DNA of 64,000 nt from Moringa oleifera (lineage: Eukaryota; Streptophyta; Magnoliopsida; Brassicales; Moringaceae). The stretch spans positions 1,054,001 to 1,118,000 of the forward strand of contig JAJFZO010000469.1 in the NCBI GenBank assembly GCA_021397835.1, written 5' to 3'. This document shows, in pieces, positions 46,711-59,923 of the stretch. Each line of letters starts with the position of its first letter. Position 1 is the stretch's first letter. The translations under genes and the position numbers were made by a program. A model generated the notes under the pieces. That model searched no databases. It had not been told where the DNA came from and worked only from the letters and a program-made list of their open reading frames with translations.

Positions 46711-47560
46711 CATGCTGCAGAAATAGTGTTAGATACCAAGATCGAGATTATGTTATTGATGAGATCGAGAATCAGTTAGACATCAAGACAAAAAAAAATT
46801 TGTTAGATGTCGAGATCGAGATTGTGGCCAAAGATTGAGCTTAATGGATTGATATTAAGACTAGATTAGGTTGCAAGTAGATTATGTTTGAAATGCTAGG
46901 AAGGCATCAAGATCAAGGATAGCTTGTTAGTCAAGTTAAAGCAATAATTTGTAACTAAAGAAAGAACTTCAAAGAGAAAAAGTTAGAAGAGTAAAGTAAG
47001 AAGGTAAGAGTAGTCGTTAAGTTGTGTAAATGCATGTCATAGTGTAAGATTTGAAAATGAGTTCATGATTACCGATCTAGCTAGTGCTTGATACATGCAT
47101 AAAATCAACCATCTCTTAATCTCACAATGGAAGAAGAAGCAAAAAGTAATTTCAACAAGAAATTGGTTAAAGATGATCTCATGTTAGATATAAAAACCTA
47201 ATACAAATAATGATGGATGACAGTTTTACATTAGTATTGATAGACAACGAACATGATTGATGACAATTTGACATTAGTATTGACAGACAACAAACATGAT
47301 TGATGATGATCTCACGTCGACTTGTGGACTATTTTGATTTATGTTGATCTCACATCGGGATTAAGGAGGTTTAATTGTTTGGAAAAGAATGACCATAAAG
47401 ATTAAAGAAGTTTGTAAATGGTTCTTCGTGAATTAAAGAGGGTCCCTTTTTTCCAAAATAGATTTTTTATGGGCTTTGTTCTAGAAGTTTATGTATGAAT
47501 GGGCTTTTTCTTGATGGTAACAAGACCTTTACATTAACCTTTGAATTCATTTTTGCATTC

Positions 47561-48354
47561 GAGAATAGCTCTCAAGATTTTTGTTCTTCATTTTTTTTTA
47601 TTTCTTAATGAGATTTTTATTGTTTCTGCAGCGTTGTTAGTGGAGGGACAACATATAGATTGCATTAAATGTATAATTCTTTCCTTATTAACTTGTATCA
47701 AGGTTTACGTAATGAATAAAAAAAAGGTTGCTTCTACTTATCTTTCTTTGTTACCTACTATTCATTCTATTTGATATTTAAAATTCATTGATATATTTCA
47801 TGTTTTCAAAATTGTTTTGGAGATAGGAACTTAAAGAAGTTCTTTTCTAAATATTTAAATCAAATGTATTTGTCTTTGGAATCGAAGAAATGTAGTATCG
47901 ATTGTATTTTGAAATTTTTGCATAAAAAAATAAAAGAATTATTTTGAAATCATACAGCATCATGATAAAGTCTAATTTGGTTCTTCCCTTAAAAGCTTTT
48001 GAGGTTGAGTGGAGGCAATCTTATTGCGTGTATATATATGATACTTCTTGATTATACTTATCAACATCACATTAAGATAATTTAAGAAACGAGATCATTA
48101 ATCAGCTTAAATGGTACCAATTCTTAGGCGCTTGTAGGGTTACTAATCTTTCTTAATGCATATCTTACTCCTAATCTCAAATCATTAGTAAAGTATATCA
48201 TTACTTATTTTCAAATAGAGTTTTTAAAAATGTTTTTAAAATTGATGACCAGTCACACCATAAAAATGATTGTTGATAACTCTTTACTTTTTATTTAAAG
48301 ATTGAAATCAATAAAAAAATTTTCACATCAGGTTTTCCCTAAAAAGTTTTGCTG
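47561..48354. other. Single-copy spacer, no recognised gene
   Basis: A plus-strand frame of 77 codons (47541-47774) begins inside the end of the duplicated block and is hydrophobic (FVLHFFLFLNEIFIVSAALL), resembling a signal peptide by chance composition. A TTTCTGCAG acceptor-like site lies inside it near 47631. I recognise no product. Bases 48290-48354 resemble the sequences flanking CACTA E2 without the element, i.e. its empty target site. Confidence 0.4.
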
Positions 48355-49450
48355 TTACATATAATTATCTCTACCAAAGATATTTTCATCTAAAAATACT
48401 AACAAAAAAAAAAAACAGTCATATGGATAAGCATTGATAATTTTAAATCCTTATTTAAATATTAGTGATAGAAAGTACTAAATACATAATCCAAGTGTTA
48501 GTTGCATTATACAAATTGGTATCTAAATAATATTATATAATAGAAACATCTATGAAGAGCACTCTAGTTTTTTTTTTTTTGGCTTAAAATTTATGGAGGA
48601 AACTACCTAGCTGATGGAAATAGAATCTCCCTGACAGTACCCATTTTCTGACTTATTAGTGAAAGAGACATTTAACAACCATCTTTGACACATACTCCGT
48701 GGCCAAATTAAATGTTCTGTCTCATCTCTTACATGTCCTCATTAGAGGTTTCCGCGTACCAACAAACATTTCAGGTGACATATGCAGCACGAGTATTATA
48801 ATAAGTTTTAAATTACCTTTTTTATTTCAAAAATTATTTAGTATAAAGTCATTAGATTAAAATAATGATTTTGATAAAAATAATAAAGTTGCCGTTTTGT
48901 TTATAATTTCATGATCCTTCTAGAGAATGCATGGCATTACATTAATGTCTCAACTCTAAAAAAAGTCACACTCCAGATAAGTTATCTAATAATAAATTCA
49001 AAAAATAAACTATGAACAATATTACCTTCAAGTAACTTTTCTGTGACTTTCAATATTTTGTCTTATCATAATGTTATTGAACTAATCATAATTATTGTTT
49101 AGATATTTGATTACCATGAATTTTTAGAATATATAATTTACCAAATATTTTATTAATGCTCAAAAATAACATTACCAATAATTCAGATCATCCACAATAT
49201 GATTTTGACAACTAAATAATATTTTCAGACTTTATTTTTAAGTTTTTATTATCAAAAAGACATATTAATGAAATGTTAAAAATATAAGCTAACAGTCCAT
49301 ATTAATGTAATAATTATAACATATAACTCAAGAAAAAAAGTTTCTAAAATAAATCAAAACTGAAACAATCAGTTTGCAATTTCACTTAATTTGGCAGACT
49401 TTCTTTTAAGGAAAAGCTCAACCCGCAATTATCATTCAAGATCACAGATA
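48355..49450. repeat. MLP upstream spacer, copy 3
   Basis: Direct-orientation copy of 14555-15600. No gene. Confidence 0.7.
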
Positions 49451-49462
49451 AAATTGGACAGA

Positions 49463-49527
49463 AGCGCTCATGATGAACACTGGCCTACTTGAATTAATGG
49501 AGCGCTGAGCCATCCGACTCTAAAAGG
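49463..49527 (+). promoter_or_regulatory. MLP F promoter with mutated TATA box
   Basis: The imperfect palindrome AGCGCTCATGATGAACACT is kept at 49463-49481, but the TATA position reads CTCTAAAAGG (49518-49527) where B and D have CTATAAAAGG. Confidence 0.65.
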
Positions 49528-49612
49528 ATCATGGCGGAGGTATCGCCTCAGTGCACTTCCTTAGTGTTCTCTTCTGTTAGACAATATATAGAATATCCTC
49601 AAGAAAAGTAAA

Positions 49613-50144
49613 ATGTGGTTGCGTGGTAAGCTAGAGACTGATGTGGAGATCAAGCCTCCTGCTGGGAAGTTCCACGAACTAATCAGCAGCAGGCCACATC
49701 ACCTAACCCACATCTCCAGTGATAAGGTACAAGGATGTGAGTTACATGCAGGAGACTGGGGCAAGACTGGCAATTTCATCTTCTGGACTTACGTCCATGG
49801 TAAGCCCGCATTATTTAATTGAACTTAATCATGTATTTTTATAATGAACAAGTGGTTGTAGATTTACTTTATAGTTACGAGGTAAACTCATGTCACTGGA
49901 GATAATTGAAGCCATAGATCCTCACAAAAATCTAACTACTTTCAAAGTGATCGAAGGAGATCTCATGAAGGAGTTCAAGACCTTGAAAATTGCTTTTCAT
50001 GTAATCCCAAAGAATGTGGGTAGCTTAGTGCATGTGATTGTGGAATATGAGAAACCACACAAGAAAATTGCACATCCTGAAACACTGGTTGAACTCTTAG
50101 TCCAAATTATGGAAGATATGGAAGCTCACCTTTATCAAGCATAG
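49613..50144 (+). pseudogene. MLP copy F, splice acceptor deleted (possibly rescued)
   Basis: Exon 1 49613-49799 is intact (62 codons plus 1 base; starts MWLRGKLETDVEIKPPAGKF) and ends at a normal GTAAGC donor. About 50 bp covering the usual acceptor and the first codons of exon 2 are deleted; compare MLP B 16055-16105. However, an AG at 49880-49881 would start exon 2 at 49882 in the correct phase, giving HGKLMSLEIIEAIDPHKN across the junction, two residues shorter than normal, with the rest of exon 2 open to TAG at 50142-50144 (EDMEAHLYQA). That would give a 149-aa MLP. The acceptor context (TTACTTTATAGTTACGAG) is moderate, and the TATA box is mutated. I call it a pseudogene with a caveat. 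AATAAA at 50199-50204. Confidence 0.75.
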
Positions 50145-50204
50145 GATGCTATTATGATCATATATATTGTGTGCTTCTACTATGCAATAATGTATCAGAA
50201 TAAA

Positions 50205-51165
50205 AGCTTGGGTGTTTTTAGTATTGCTGAATGCTTTCATGGAAGTATGCTTTATGCATATATTTATCTATTTGTGTACGGCTTCACCCAAACTTTCCTT
50301 GTGAATGTTAGTTCTCTTCCTTCACTGTTATGTATATGCATGCTATTCAGTTTCAGTGTCTCTTGCCTCTCTTCTGTGTGATATATAGTCTTATTTATTC
50401 TTCTTATCCTCATGGTGTTATTGTAGACTAAGAGTACTGAAATTTATGGGATCTTGGACGGAAGGTTCAAATGCTTTTTCTAAGTTATTATAATAAAAGA
50501 AAGAAACAGAAAAAAGAAAGATGAAGTAAAATGACAAAATGACAGGAAAGAGGAAGCAGAGAAAGGAAAGAGAGAACATTAAAAAAAAAGAAAAAAGAAA
50601 AAAGGATGAGTGACCGTAGATATTTATTTATGAAGTAAAACGACCATTGATATTTATTAATAACACTAATTAGGTCTAAAAATGCAATTTTCAAATTCAA
50701 ACACATTGGCACATGTCTTGGTTATTTGTTTAAGCAATGAAATGATCACTCTTGCGAGCAGTTGCAATTTCGATGAAACTGTCAAGCTTCCATAGTTCTC
50801 AACAAGCATAGTAGACATCTAATTTTGTTCGGACATATTTCACTTTGTATTGATAAGTGTTCATCGTCGGTTTTGTGGTGAAATCATAGAATTAATGTAC
50901 TCTTAAAAATCCCATCTGACTTTATTTATATTTGAGGAGATAAGGAATGGTGACAGTTAGAGACAGAGAGAAGAAAGAAGTATAAAAGAATGATAACAGT
51001 ACCATTTTGGCCATTTCTTCTTTCTTCTCTTCAATTCGATCGTCTTATCTTTCAAAACCTCTCAAGAGAAACAGATTGATAAGAAAAGAGATAAAAACCA
51101 AACAATTTTTACCCTAAATGCTTCTTGATTTTGATTCATCCTTTCTGGCAATTTCATAGCTTCTA
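50205..51165. repeat. MLP F downstream spacer
   Basis: Shortened copy of 16420-17690: the stretch corresponding to about 16830-17180 is missing between the purine tract (50500-50605) and the AATAACACTAATTAGGTCTA block. No gene. Confidence 0.65.
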
Positions 51166-51369
51166 TTCCTTCTAAACTTCAACCTCAGTCGATTCAAGCA
51201 AAATAATTGACTATTGAATTACTTCAAAAGCAACAACAAAATTTAGATGCAAAAATTGCAAACTGACAATTAATGGTGACCTTTTGACGAAATTATTAAA
51301 GAATTGCTACTGATGAAGGAACAAGTCTGACATAGCACCCTACAGTAGCTAAAAATCATACTTCTTTTA
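51166..51369. other. Short single-copy spacer
   Basis: No feature recognised. Confidence 0.4.
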
Positions 51370-53215
51370 ATTTTGAAGTTCACTTAATTTTTAAAATTGA
51401 TTCTCAAAAAATGTCTCAAAAAAAATTTGAACATGCATGAAAAAAAATAAGTAGAATTTCAACTTTTAAAGAATATAAAAGTTTAACTTATGCTTCATCT
51501 TTAATTTTCAAAATTATGTTTCTAATGAAGAATATAGAGGTTTCACCCTTATTCAACTCCTAATTTTTAAAAAATTTATTTTAACTATAAAAAATATAAA
51601 AGTTTCACTCTAGCTCGACCTTTAATCTTTAAAATATTTTTTTATGCCTTATACCAATATAATAACATGTTAATATTAAATTAAGACATATAGTAACATT
51701 ATATTAAAACATAAAAAATAATTTTAATATATTATAACTTTAGCACAAGTAAAGTATTAATATTTAATATCTAAACTAAGACTTGAAGCCCAAATTTCAT
51801 ACTTTTGTCAAGAATAAAAATAAATTTTGGGATATACAAATAAAATATTTAGTTATTTATTTATTTAAAAATGTTTTAGAGAACACGAAGCATTTTCTCT
51901 TGAAATTCGGTCATTATCTCAAAAAAACTTTAAAAAATAATTTTTATATTAAAAGATATGAAAATCTCTCTCTTTAAATTTTTTATGCTCAAAAAACTTA
52001 AAATATATTTTAAAATAATTTTTATATTAAAAAATTACAAAAATCTCTCTCTTAAAATCTTTTCTCACTCTTAGAAACCTAAAAATATATTTTATCTTAT
52101 TTTTTGAATGTATTTTTATATTAAAAAGTATAAAAATCTTTTGAACTTTTTTCATATTTTTTTAAAACTTAAAACATATTTTTTATTTTTAAAATTTTAT
52201 GTTAAAAAAATACGAAACTTTTTTAAAACTTTTAAAATATATATTTTTATTTTTTAAAAATATATTTTTATTTTTAAAAATAATTTTTATATTAAACTTT
52301 ATGAAAATTCCTCTTTTTAGATCTGTTTTGTACATGAAAAAACTTAAAAGATATAGTTTTTATTTTAAAATAATTTTAAATTAGAAAGTATGAAAATCTC
52401 TCTCCCAAGAACTTAAAACATACATTATATGTTCAAAAATTTTAAGAAGTCAAATTAACACAATATTAAAGTGATTTACTATCTTTGAAAACATGATTAA
52501 AATTGAGTAAATCAATAATTAAAAGAAAAAAAATCTCAATTTGTCTATACTTAAAATTTCACATGGATTTGAGAAAATTTAAGCACAAATTTATTATTAT
52601 TATTATTATTTAAAAAAACCTTATATACAGAATCCTTCTCATCTCTTGCTTTCCCTTTTTAATTTTGTTTCTTCATTACACAACAAATTCCTTCACCTTA
52701 TGTCATCCTTTGTAACCATGACTACACTTCTTTATCTTTCTTTTCTTCTTTCTCTTATACGTATATATCCTTTCAACTACCAAAAACACCACTCATAAGC
52801 CATTTTGCTCAATTACCTTATCATAACTCTTCATACCCAATTCTAGTTAATTATATGATTAATTATTACATAAAAAAGGGTAAGCATCATAACAAACTCA
52901 AAACATATGTATAAATTACATATAGACAATTAAACAAAAAGATATGGAAGTAAAGGGATTACCTTATACCAAAACAAAGAGAAATTAGTCCCAAAATTAT
53001 TTGAAAATGAGAGTAAAAGACCAAGAAAAAGGTAAAGAACTATGGATAACGTTTTCAAAGAGAGGAAAGTAAACCTTTTTTTGCTTGTTTTTTCTCTCCT
53101 TCTAAATTGTTTCTTTTCTCCTTCCTATAACTCCCTAAGATCTCCTTCTAAATGGCTATTTTCTCTCCTTTCTTTTTAACTATTTTTCCTTTCCAAGTGA
53201 TCCTCACCTCTTGAC
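51370..53215. repeat. AT-rich LTR-like dispersed repeat, copy 4
   Basis: Matches copy 1 from about 2440 to 4290: the array at 51900-52400, the CAATTTGTCTATACTTAAAATT block, a (TTA)n run (52592-52610), the CT-rich tract and the terminal purine-rich region. The opening LTR-like 250 bp is missing. Confidence 0.55.
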
Positions 53216-53689
53216 CACTTTCTTGTTCATCTCTTGTTGTGCATTCTCTAATCTCTTCAAACAAGCTAACTGCTCTTCCATGTTTGTAGGATGAGATCTT
53301 CATCCAACATTATATGTCTTGACCATAAAGTACTTTGCCTTCCTATTCTTGCTCCTTACCGCCCTTCTTATACAAAATTTATGTTCAGTATTTTAGACAA
53401 ATGCTCATGTATGCATGATAATATAGGCTAAGTTAGCATTTATGCCGAAAATGGGCATCAACAAGTTTTATTAATCCAGAAAAATTGAAACATACATTTT
53501 ATTAATTGTCCTAAAATGCTATTGATATCTCACTATCAAGTCAATTTGCTCTAAAAACTTTTAGGGGGATCATTAAACCTTAAAATTTCAATGTTAAATT
53601 GCTTTTAGTTGCGTCATTCCTAATGTGAAAAGTCCTTAAACAGTGATATTTAATTTCTTTTTCCTTTTGTATTTTCTCAGCATGGTCTT
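53216..53689. other. Spacer between two LTR-like repeat copies
   Basis: 470 bp lying between two copies of the repeat in the same orientation. On the minus strand a short frame begins MEEQLACLKRLENAQQEMNK near 53282. It is coiled-coil-like and vaguely like a gypsy gag start, but this is too short to assign. I found no primer binding site next to either repeat, so an intact LTR element is not supported. Confidence 0.35.
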
Positions 53690-54696
53690 TTTATAATCCA
53701 TAATTAATTTTTTGGTCAAATCCTTGAAGCAACTTTAGAAATACTTTTAGATGATTTTATTTTTAAAAAAATAAAAATAAAATAAAAAATCATTATTAAT
53801 ATTTTTTATGATGTGATTGGCAAGCGAAACTCGTTTGTTTTAAAAAAAAATCATTTTTTAAATTAATAAAAATAAGACAAAATTTGGTCTTTTGAAATTA
53901 AAAGTATGGGTTAGGGAGTCGGTTACTATAGGAAGGATTAGCACCACTAATGCCCGAAGATTAGTACCAAGTGACCATGATTATGCTTGATTTTGAAATT
54001 CAATTGGTTTTTAAATATACTAAAAAAATCTAAAAAAAGAATTTGAATGTGCATGAAAAAGAAAGAAATGAAATTTTAATTTTTTAAAAATATAAAAGTT
54101 TAACTCATATTTTATCCTTAATTTTTAAAATCATTTTTCTAATAAAAAATATAAAGATTTCACTCTTGTTCAATCCTTAATCCCCAAAAACATTCTTTTT
54201 TGATGATAAAGAATATAAAGGTGTTACTTTTGCTCATCCTTTAATCTCAAAATAATTTTCTTATGATTTATACAAATGTAATAATCTGTCAATATCAAAC
54301 TAAGATGTATAGCAACATTATATTAAAATGTAAAAAAATAATTTTAATATCTTATAACTCTAACACAATCAAAGTATTAATATTTAATATGTAAATGTAG
54401 GCTTTAAAAATAAATTTTATAATTTCATCAATTGGGAATACAAATGAATTTAGGGTTGTACAAGCAAAATATTTATTTATTTAAAGTATTTTGAAGAATA
54501 CAAAGATATTCCCCTTGAGAATTTCTTATTATCTCAAAAAAAATTTATATTAAAAATATGAAAATATCTGTTTGAATTTTTATACTCCTGAAAAAAATTA
54601 AAAAATATATTTAAAATAATTTTATATTAAAAATATAAAATTCTCTCTCTTAATTTTTTTTTTGCACTCTTAAAAATTTATATATATATATATACA

Positions 54697-54738
<42 letters not shown>

Positions 54739-55985
54739 TTCTAAAAGTAATTTCATATTAAAAAGTATAAAAATTTCTTTTTCAAGATTTTTTATGCTTT
54801 TTAAAAATTTAAAAATAATTTTTATTTAAAAATTAATTTTATATTAAAAAGTATAAAAATCTCTCTTGAGATTTGTTTAGTACTTCTCCAAAACTTGAAT
54901 CAGATATGCTTTTTTATAAAAGAATTGAAAATAAATTTTTATACTAAAATCTTTTCATATTCTCAAAAAATTAATCTATTTTTTTATTTTTTGAAAATAA
55001 ATTTTATGTTTAAAAATTTTAAATCTCTTTCTTCATATTTTTTCATATTCTTAAGAACTTAAAATATATTTTATATATTTTATATTTTTAAAAATTAAAT
55101 TAAAATAACATTAAAGCGATTTACCATCTTTAAAAATATGATTAAAATTTAGTAAATGAATAATTGAAAGAGAAAATGTCAATTGGCTTATATCTAAAAT
55201 TTTATATTATACTAAAAAAAATTTACGCAGAAAGTTTAATTAAATTTATCTATCTTTATTATTATTGTTGTTGTTATTGTTGTTACTATTGTTATTATTT
55301 AAATCAACATTATATAAAAAAGTTATTGTTCCTCCTTTCTTATATTTCTTTTTTTTAAAAAAAAATTCTCTTTTCCTACACAATCAAATTCCCTCACTTC
55401 GTGTTATCCTTCTTTCCCATTACTACTCTTCTTTATCTTCCTTTTCGTCGTTCTCTTTTTTTTTTTCTTCTTCTTTTTAAAATCCTTTTCACTACCAGCA
55501 ACATCACTTATGAACTATTTTTGCTTGATTACGTTATTACAACTCTTCATACTCAATTCTACATAATCATATGATTAATTATTACCTAAGAATACAATGG
55601 TACGCATCATAACAAACTCAAATTAAAATATATATGTAAATTAAATATTGACAACAAAACAAAGAGATGTGGAAGTAAAGAGATTACCTTTACATCGAAA
55701 TGAATAGAAATTAGTTTCAAAGTTTAATTCTCGAAAATGAGAGTAAGAGACCAAGGAAAAGATAAAGAAACAAGGATAGTGTTTTCCAAGAGATGAGAGT
55801 AAACCTCTTTTTGCTTACTCTTTCTCTCTTCCAAAGTTTTTCCCTTTTCTCTTTCCCAAAACTCCTCAAGATCTCCTATCCAAATGCCTATTTTCTCTCA
55901 TCTCTCTTCCACCTTTTTTTTTCCTATCTAAAGGATCCTTCGACTCTAGATCAATGTTGGTATTTATGCACCTTGACCCCTTTTT
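53690..55985. repeat. AT-rich LTR-like dispersed repeat, copy 5
   Basis: Collinear with copy 1 (2155-4335) over its whole length, including the opening GGTTAGGGAGTCGGTTACTA and GGATTAGCACCACTAATGCC segments. Differs by a longer TA microsatellite and small indels. Confidence 0.6.
54676..54733. repeat. (TA)n microsatellite
   Basis: Two TA runs separated by CATGTATATGTG, about 55 bp. The paralogous site in copy 1 (about 3159-3172) has only about seven TA units. Confidence 0.88.
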
Positions 55986-56109
55986 ACTATAGCAATAGCT
56001 GCTACGTACACTTTAAAATTTTAATTTAATTTGTAATTATTATTATCATTTTAATTCTCAATCTCAATCATCAAACTTAGCCTAAATCGGTGCATGTGAA
56101 AGTAAGTAT

Positions 56110-56290
56110 CTACAACCATGAGAACATTCCTATTCACTTAGATTAGACCTTTGAACAAAAAAGAAAATAAAAGGAACATTAATCTATCAGCGTGAGAACC
56201 CCATTATGTACAAGCACAACTTAACAGAGAGAGACTTATTGAGGAGGCTCTAATTAAGAGACCTTCTTAGCTTGCATAGTCCTTCCACCA
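56110..56290 (+). pseudogene. Kinesin-7 fragment, copy 4 (mostly deleted)
   Basis: Sister of copy 1. Only the start region (HENIPIHLD... EQKRK) and a short piece of the EEALFNRP end (GGSN then TAA) remain, with the SDSTPLRLL segment now also lost. Recognised only by comparison with the other copies. Confidence 0.55.
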
Positions 56291-58020
56291 TTCTGCTTAA
56301 AAGTCAAGCTCGCCTATAGTTAATTTGAATTTTATTGATCTTGTGGGGGATTAGCCTGCTTCTTAAACATTATCGGCTACTACAAGATTAAAAGAAGGTT
56401 GTCACGCATATAAATTTTAGTTTAGTAACCCTTGGAGCTTTAAATCGCATATAATTGCTGCATAATATGACTGAAAAATGAAAAAGGTTGCTGGAAAATG
56501 AAATGTCCAAGCAAACACTTTAAAAATCCTCGCAAGACAGTAATTAAATTGTTGTATTGAGAGTTTTTTTTTTGTCCAAAAATACTAAAAAAAAGCTTTA
56601 TATAATCATATTAACAAGTTTAGGTATTTTTAAATCTTTCCATTTGTAAGGTACATTTACAAAAAATTTCAAACAACAAGTTTAAATCCAATGTCCATGT
56701 GCCCACAAACTTCAAATGTGGAAACAATCTTTCAATTTTTACTTTAGTTTTAATAAATAGAAGGTAATGGATGCACATTCCAGATGTTAGTTGCATTGGA
56801 TAAATATTGGTATCTTAATGAAGTTATATGATAGGCACATGAAATTATCGGAACTCTTTATTTTTTTCTTTTTCCTTTTGGCTTAAAATTTATGAGAAAC
56901 TGCCCCTTTCACAAAATTGTAGGAAAATTGAATCTTAATTCCTCACATTAATACACAATCTGGGACTTACTAGTTAACCAACTATGGTTGCCATGCTTAC
57001 TCTATTGTCAAATCAATTATCATGTGCTCCATCCTGTCACGCATCTAATGAGCCATCAAATCCCAGTAACATGTCTTAAATTACTGGCTTCCAACCATGG
57101 GCAAACATTTCACATCACAATATCATCATTAGTATCACCGTTTCTCTTTCCGTACTGATTTGTGATGTGGACATGAAGAAATCACCTCAAGCACCAGAAG
57201 ATCAGTTCTTGCCCAAAAAAAAAAAAAAAAAAAGTCAATTATTTGTTTCTTAGAGTTGAAACTGAGTAACTTAATTAAAATCACAATGATTATTTCGATT
57301 TTTGCTTACAATTTAGTGATCCTACTTCACTATACCTTCAGATTATTTCGATGATTAAAAATCATCTGCCAAATAAATGATTTAATCATCTCAAAAATAA
57401 CAATGATATGAAATCCGCTCAGGGTTAAAAAAATAAATAATGAATAATATTACCTTCAACCTTTGTTTTTATTGCTTTCAATATTTTGTCTTATTATATT
57501 TTTAATATAATTTTAATTCATGTTTTAGATATTTAACGACCTTGGATTTTTAGAATATATCAAATATGTCAATCATTAATGTTTTAAGATATTGATCATT
57601 AAATATAATTGACCAAATGTGTTAAGATCACTCAAGTAATAACATACCAATAATCTCATCTTGGCAATTAAAGATATTTTTAGTTTTTATTGTTTAAAGA
57701 TATATCAATTAACTGTTAGAAAAGATAATATATCAATGTGATAAATCACAACATTGTGAAAATAAATCTAAATTACTTGTCATTTTATGGTAGATATAAT
57801 GGTAATTTAGAAATATTCTAATTTTATTTAATAGGTATCTTTATTCCATGACTAATTATTTCAATTGATTACTTATAAAATTTCAAATAATAGAAAATTA
57901 AGTTTCTAAAAAATTCAAAACCAGAAGAACAAATTTGAAATTAATTTCTGTTAATCTGTTATACTTTTTCTGTAATGGAAAATCCAACGGATGACAACTC
58001 TCATTCAAGATAGAATTCTT
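56291..58020. repeat. Duplicated spacer upstream of MLP remnant G
   Basis: Collinear with 4701-6500. No gene. Contains a poly-A run near 57216-57233. Confidence 0.72.
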
Positions 58021-58215
58021 TAGAACTGCTGATAATGAGCACTAGCCCTGCATTTGTTAATCAAGTATCAAGCACATCCTCAAACATTGTTTGAGCTCAT
58101 CACCCAAATCGTGGAAGATATGGGAGCCCACCTTGCCCAAGCATAGACCGTTATTTATGATACTATGTATTGTATGCTTTCTATACTACGCAATGATGTA
58201 CTCAAGAATAAAAGC
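58021..58215 (+). pseudogene. MLP remnant G: promoter fused to last 24 codons
   Basis: Same structure as remnant A: decayed palindrome (CTGATAATGAGCACTAG), the junction near 58071, then 24 open codons from HPQTL to GAHLAQA, with TAG at 58144-58146 and AATAAA at 58207-58212. No exon 1, intron or TATA box. Confidence 0.83.
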
Positions 58216-58364
58216 TTGAGTGTTGTTACAGAGTGGTGAATGTTGTCATGGAAGTATGCTTGGTGCATATTATTCCTATGCGCAACTTCACCAAACTTCC
58301 TTGTGAAAGTTGGTACTCTTCCTTTCCTTTGTTATATATATGCATAGGTTTTAATAATTTCATT

Positions 58365-58790
58365 TTTTTTTGGCTAAAAGGTTTGGCTGTTATATATAAT
58401 TATCTCTACTAAGGATATTTTCATCTAAAAATACTAAAAAAAAACTTAAAGAGTCATATGGATAAGTGTTGATACTTTTAATTTAAATCTTAGTAAATAG
58501 AAAGTACTAAATACATAATCCAACTGTTGGTTGCATTATACAAATTGGTATCTAAATAATATTATATAATAGAAACATGCATGTTTTCTTTTGTGGCTTA
58601 AAATTTATGGAGGAAACTGCCCTTTTCACAATAATGTAGCTGATGGAAAATGAATCTTCCTGACAGTACCCATTCTTTGACTCATTAGTGAAAGGGAAAT
58701 TTAACCAACTATCTTTGACATATGTACTCCAAGGCCAAATTAAATGTTCTGTCAAATCTCTTGCATGTCCTAATTAGTAGTTTTCCTATA
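58365..58790. repeat. MLP upstream spacer, partial copy 4
   Basis: Matches 14555-14970. It is joined directly to the 3' flank of remnant G, whereas the corresponding place next to remnant A carries CACTA E2. Its far end near 58790 is a breakpoint into single-copy DNA. Confidence 0.65.
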
Positions 58791-59923
58791 CTAACAGAGA
58801 ATCCAAGGACATTGATCATTTTGATACATATGTTTCAATAATTTACAAGTATCTCAATTAATTAATTCTTAAATTTTAAGGCAAAGTAGCTCTGCCACTG
58901 CCAATATTAAAATAAGCAAACTATTCTATTACTAATGAAAAAATAAAAAATAAAACAGTATTAGACAAACAATTAGACACCATTTATAAGGGTTCATTTT
59001 TAGAGGGCTATGTACATGATCTTCTGTGACTGTAAGTTTTTATTATATTCAGTGAACTAGAAAATTACAGAGGTCTCCCCACCTCGCATCTTAAACATTT
59101 TCTCTTTCTTTATCTATTTTCCATTCTACCTAATTTGGTCATCTTAATGTGTTTTATATAATTAACCACTAAGATAATCAGAATATTACAAGCAAGTTTC
59201 TAAAAATATTCTTAGTAAGATGTCTTCACATATAAAATCTAGTCAGACCAAAGTTTGTCCGAACCATAATAAAGCTCCACGTATCTACCAGCAAGCTCCA
59301 CATCTCCGAACCATAGTTTGAACTCTTTGATTCTGCTTTGATTTAGATTTTGGACTCTGTATATTTTCGGTCATCAAAATTTCTTATTAGTTCTTAAAAT
59401 TGGCCTGTCTTCTAATGGTCATACAGCATTCTTGTTATTCTTTTTCTGCTCTCAAGGAGATTGAGAATAAAGTCTATTCTGCTTGGAAGCAAACATATTA
59501 TCTTAGAAAAAGTTCTGCTTGAGAGTGGAGAATTGGGTGTACTTTACAGGAAAATGGTGTAGATTTAGTGATCTAAGTCAACGTCTGCACCTTATTAAGC
59601 CACCTTTCCTTCAGCAGGAATCTGATTGGTGAATGCTGCTCAAATCATTGAGCTGATCTTGACAAACCTTGGAAGAGTAATATGTATCCAAAAGCTGAGC
59701 ATATCACACAAAATAAAAAGAGTCTCCACGACTTGAAATTAATAGAACCAGAGATACATATTACACATGCAAAGAAGGCGCACAAGTTACCACAAGGACT
59801 TAAACATTAAACAATACCATCCATGAAAGCATTCACTAGTAATAGCACACTGAGTATTAATTTATTCTCAAGTATTGGGCGGCAAGCAAGCACACCATTT
59901 GTACCATCATATATATGGGGCGT
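58791..59923. other. Single-copy spacer downstream of MLP H
   Basis: About 1.1 kb, less repetitive than the rest. No open frame of note and no RNA gene recognised. It presumably includes the 3' UTR of MLP H next to 59923. Confidence 0.5.

Larger units (their letters stand above)
41742..47560. repeat. Long duplicated block, copy 2
   Basis: Direct-orientation copy of 22062-27325 with the same order of landmarks: purine tract (42010-42135), GTGAATCGC region with 49-bp repeats (44218-44462), and 61-bp repeats (46400-46710). It carries about 500 bp extra, part of it between 45045 and 45500 where AT-rich sequence not present in copy 1 occurs. It ends at TTTTGCATTC near 47560, as copy 1 does. No gene is conserved. 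Confidence 0.75.

Noticed and set aside
53216..53689. Complete LTR retrotransposon formed by repeat copies 4 and 5 with a short interior
   Set aside because: No primer binding site, polypurine tract or pol motif; copy 4 lacks the opening part, and the interior is only about 470 bp.
55793..56029. Ser/Phe/Leu-rich frames in the CT-rich tracts (also 3645-3830, 55265-55480)
   Set aside because: Low-complexity pyrimidine tracts translated by chance; frames differ between repeat copies.
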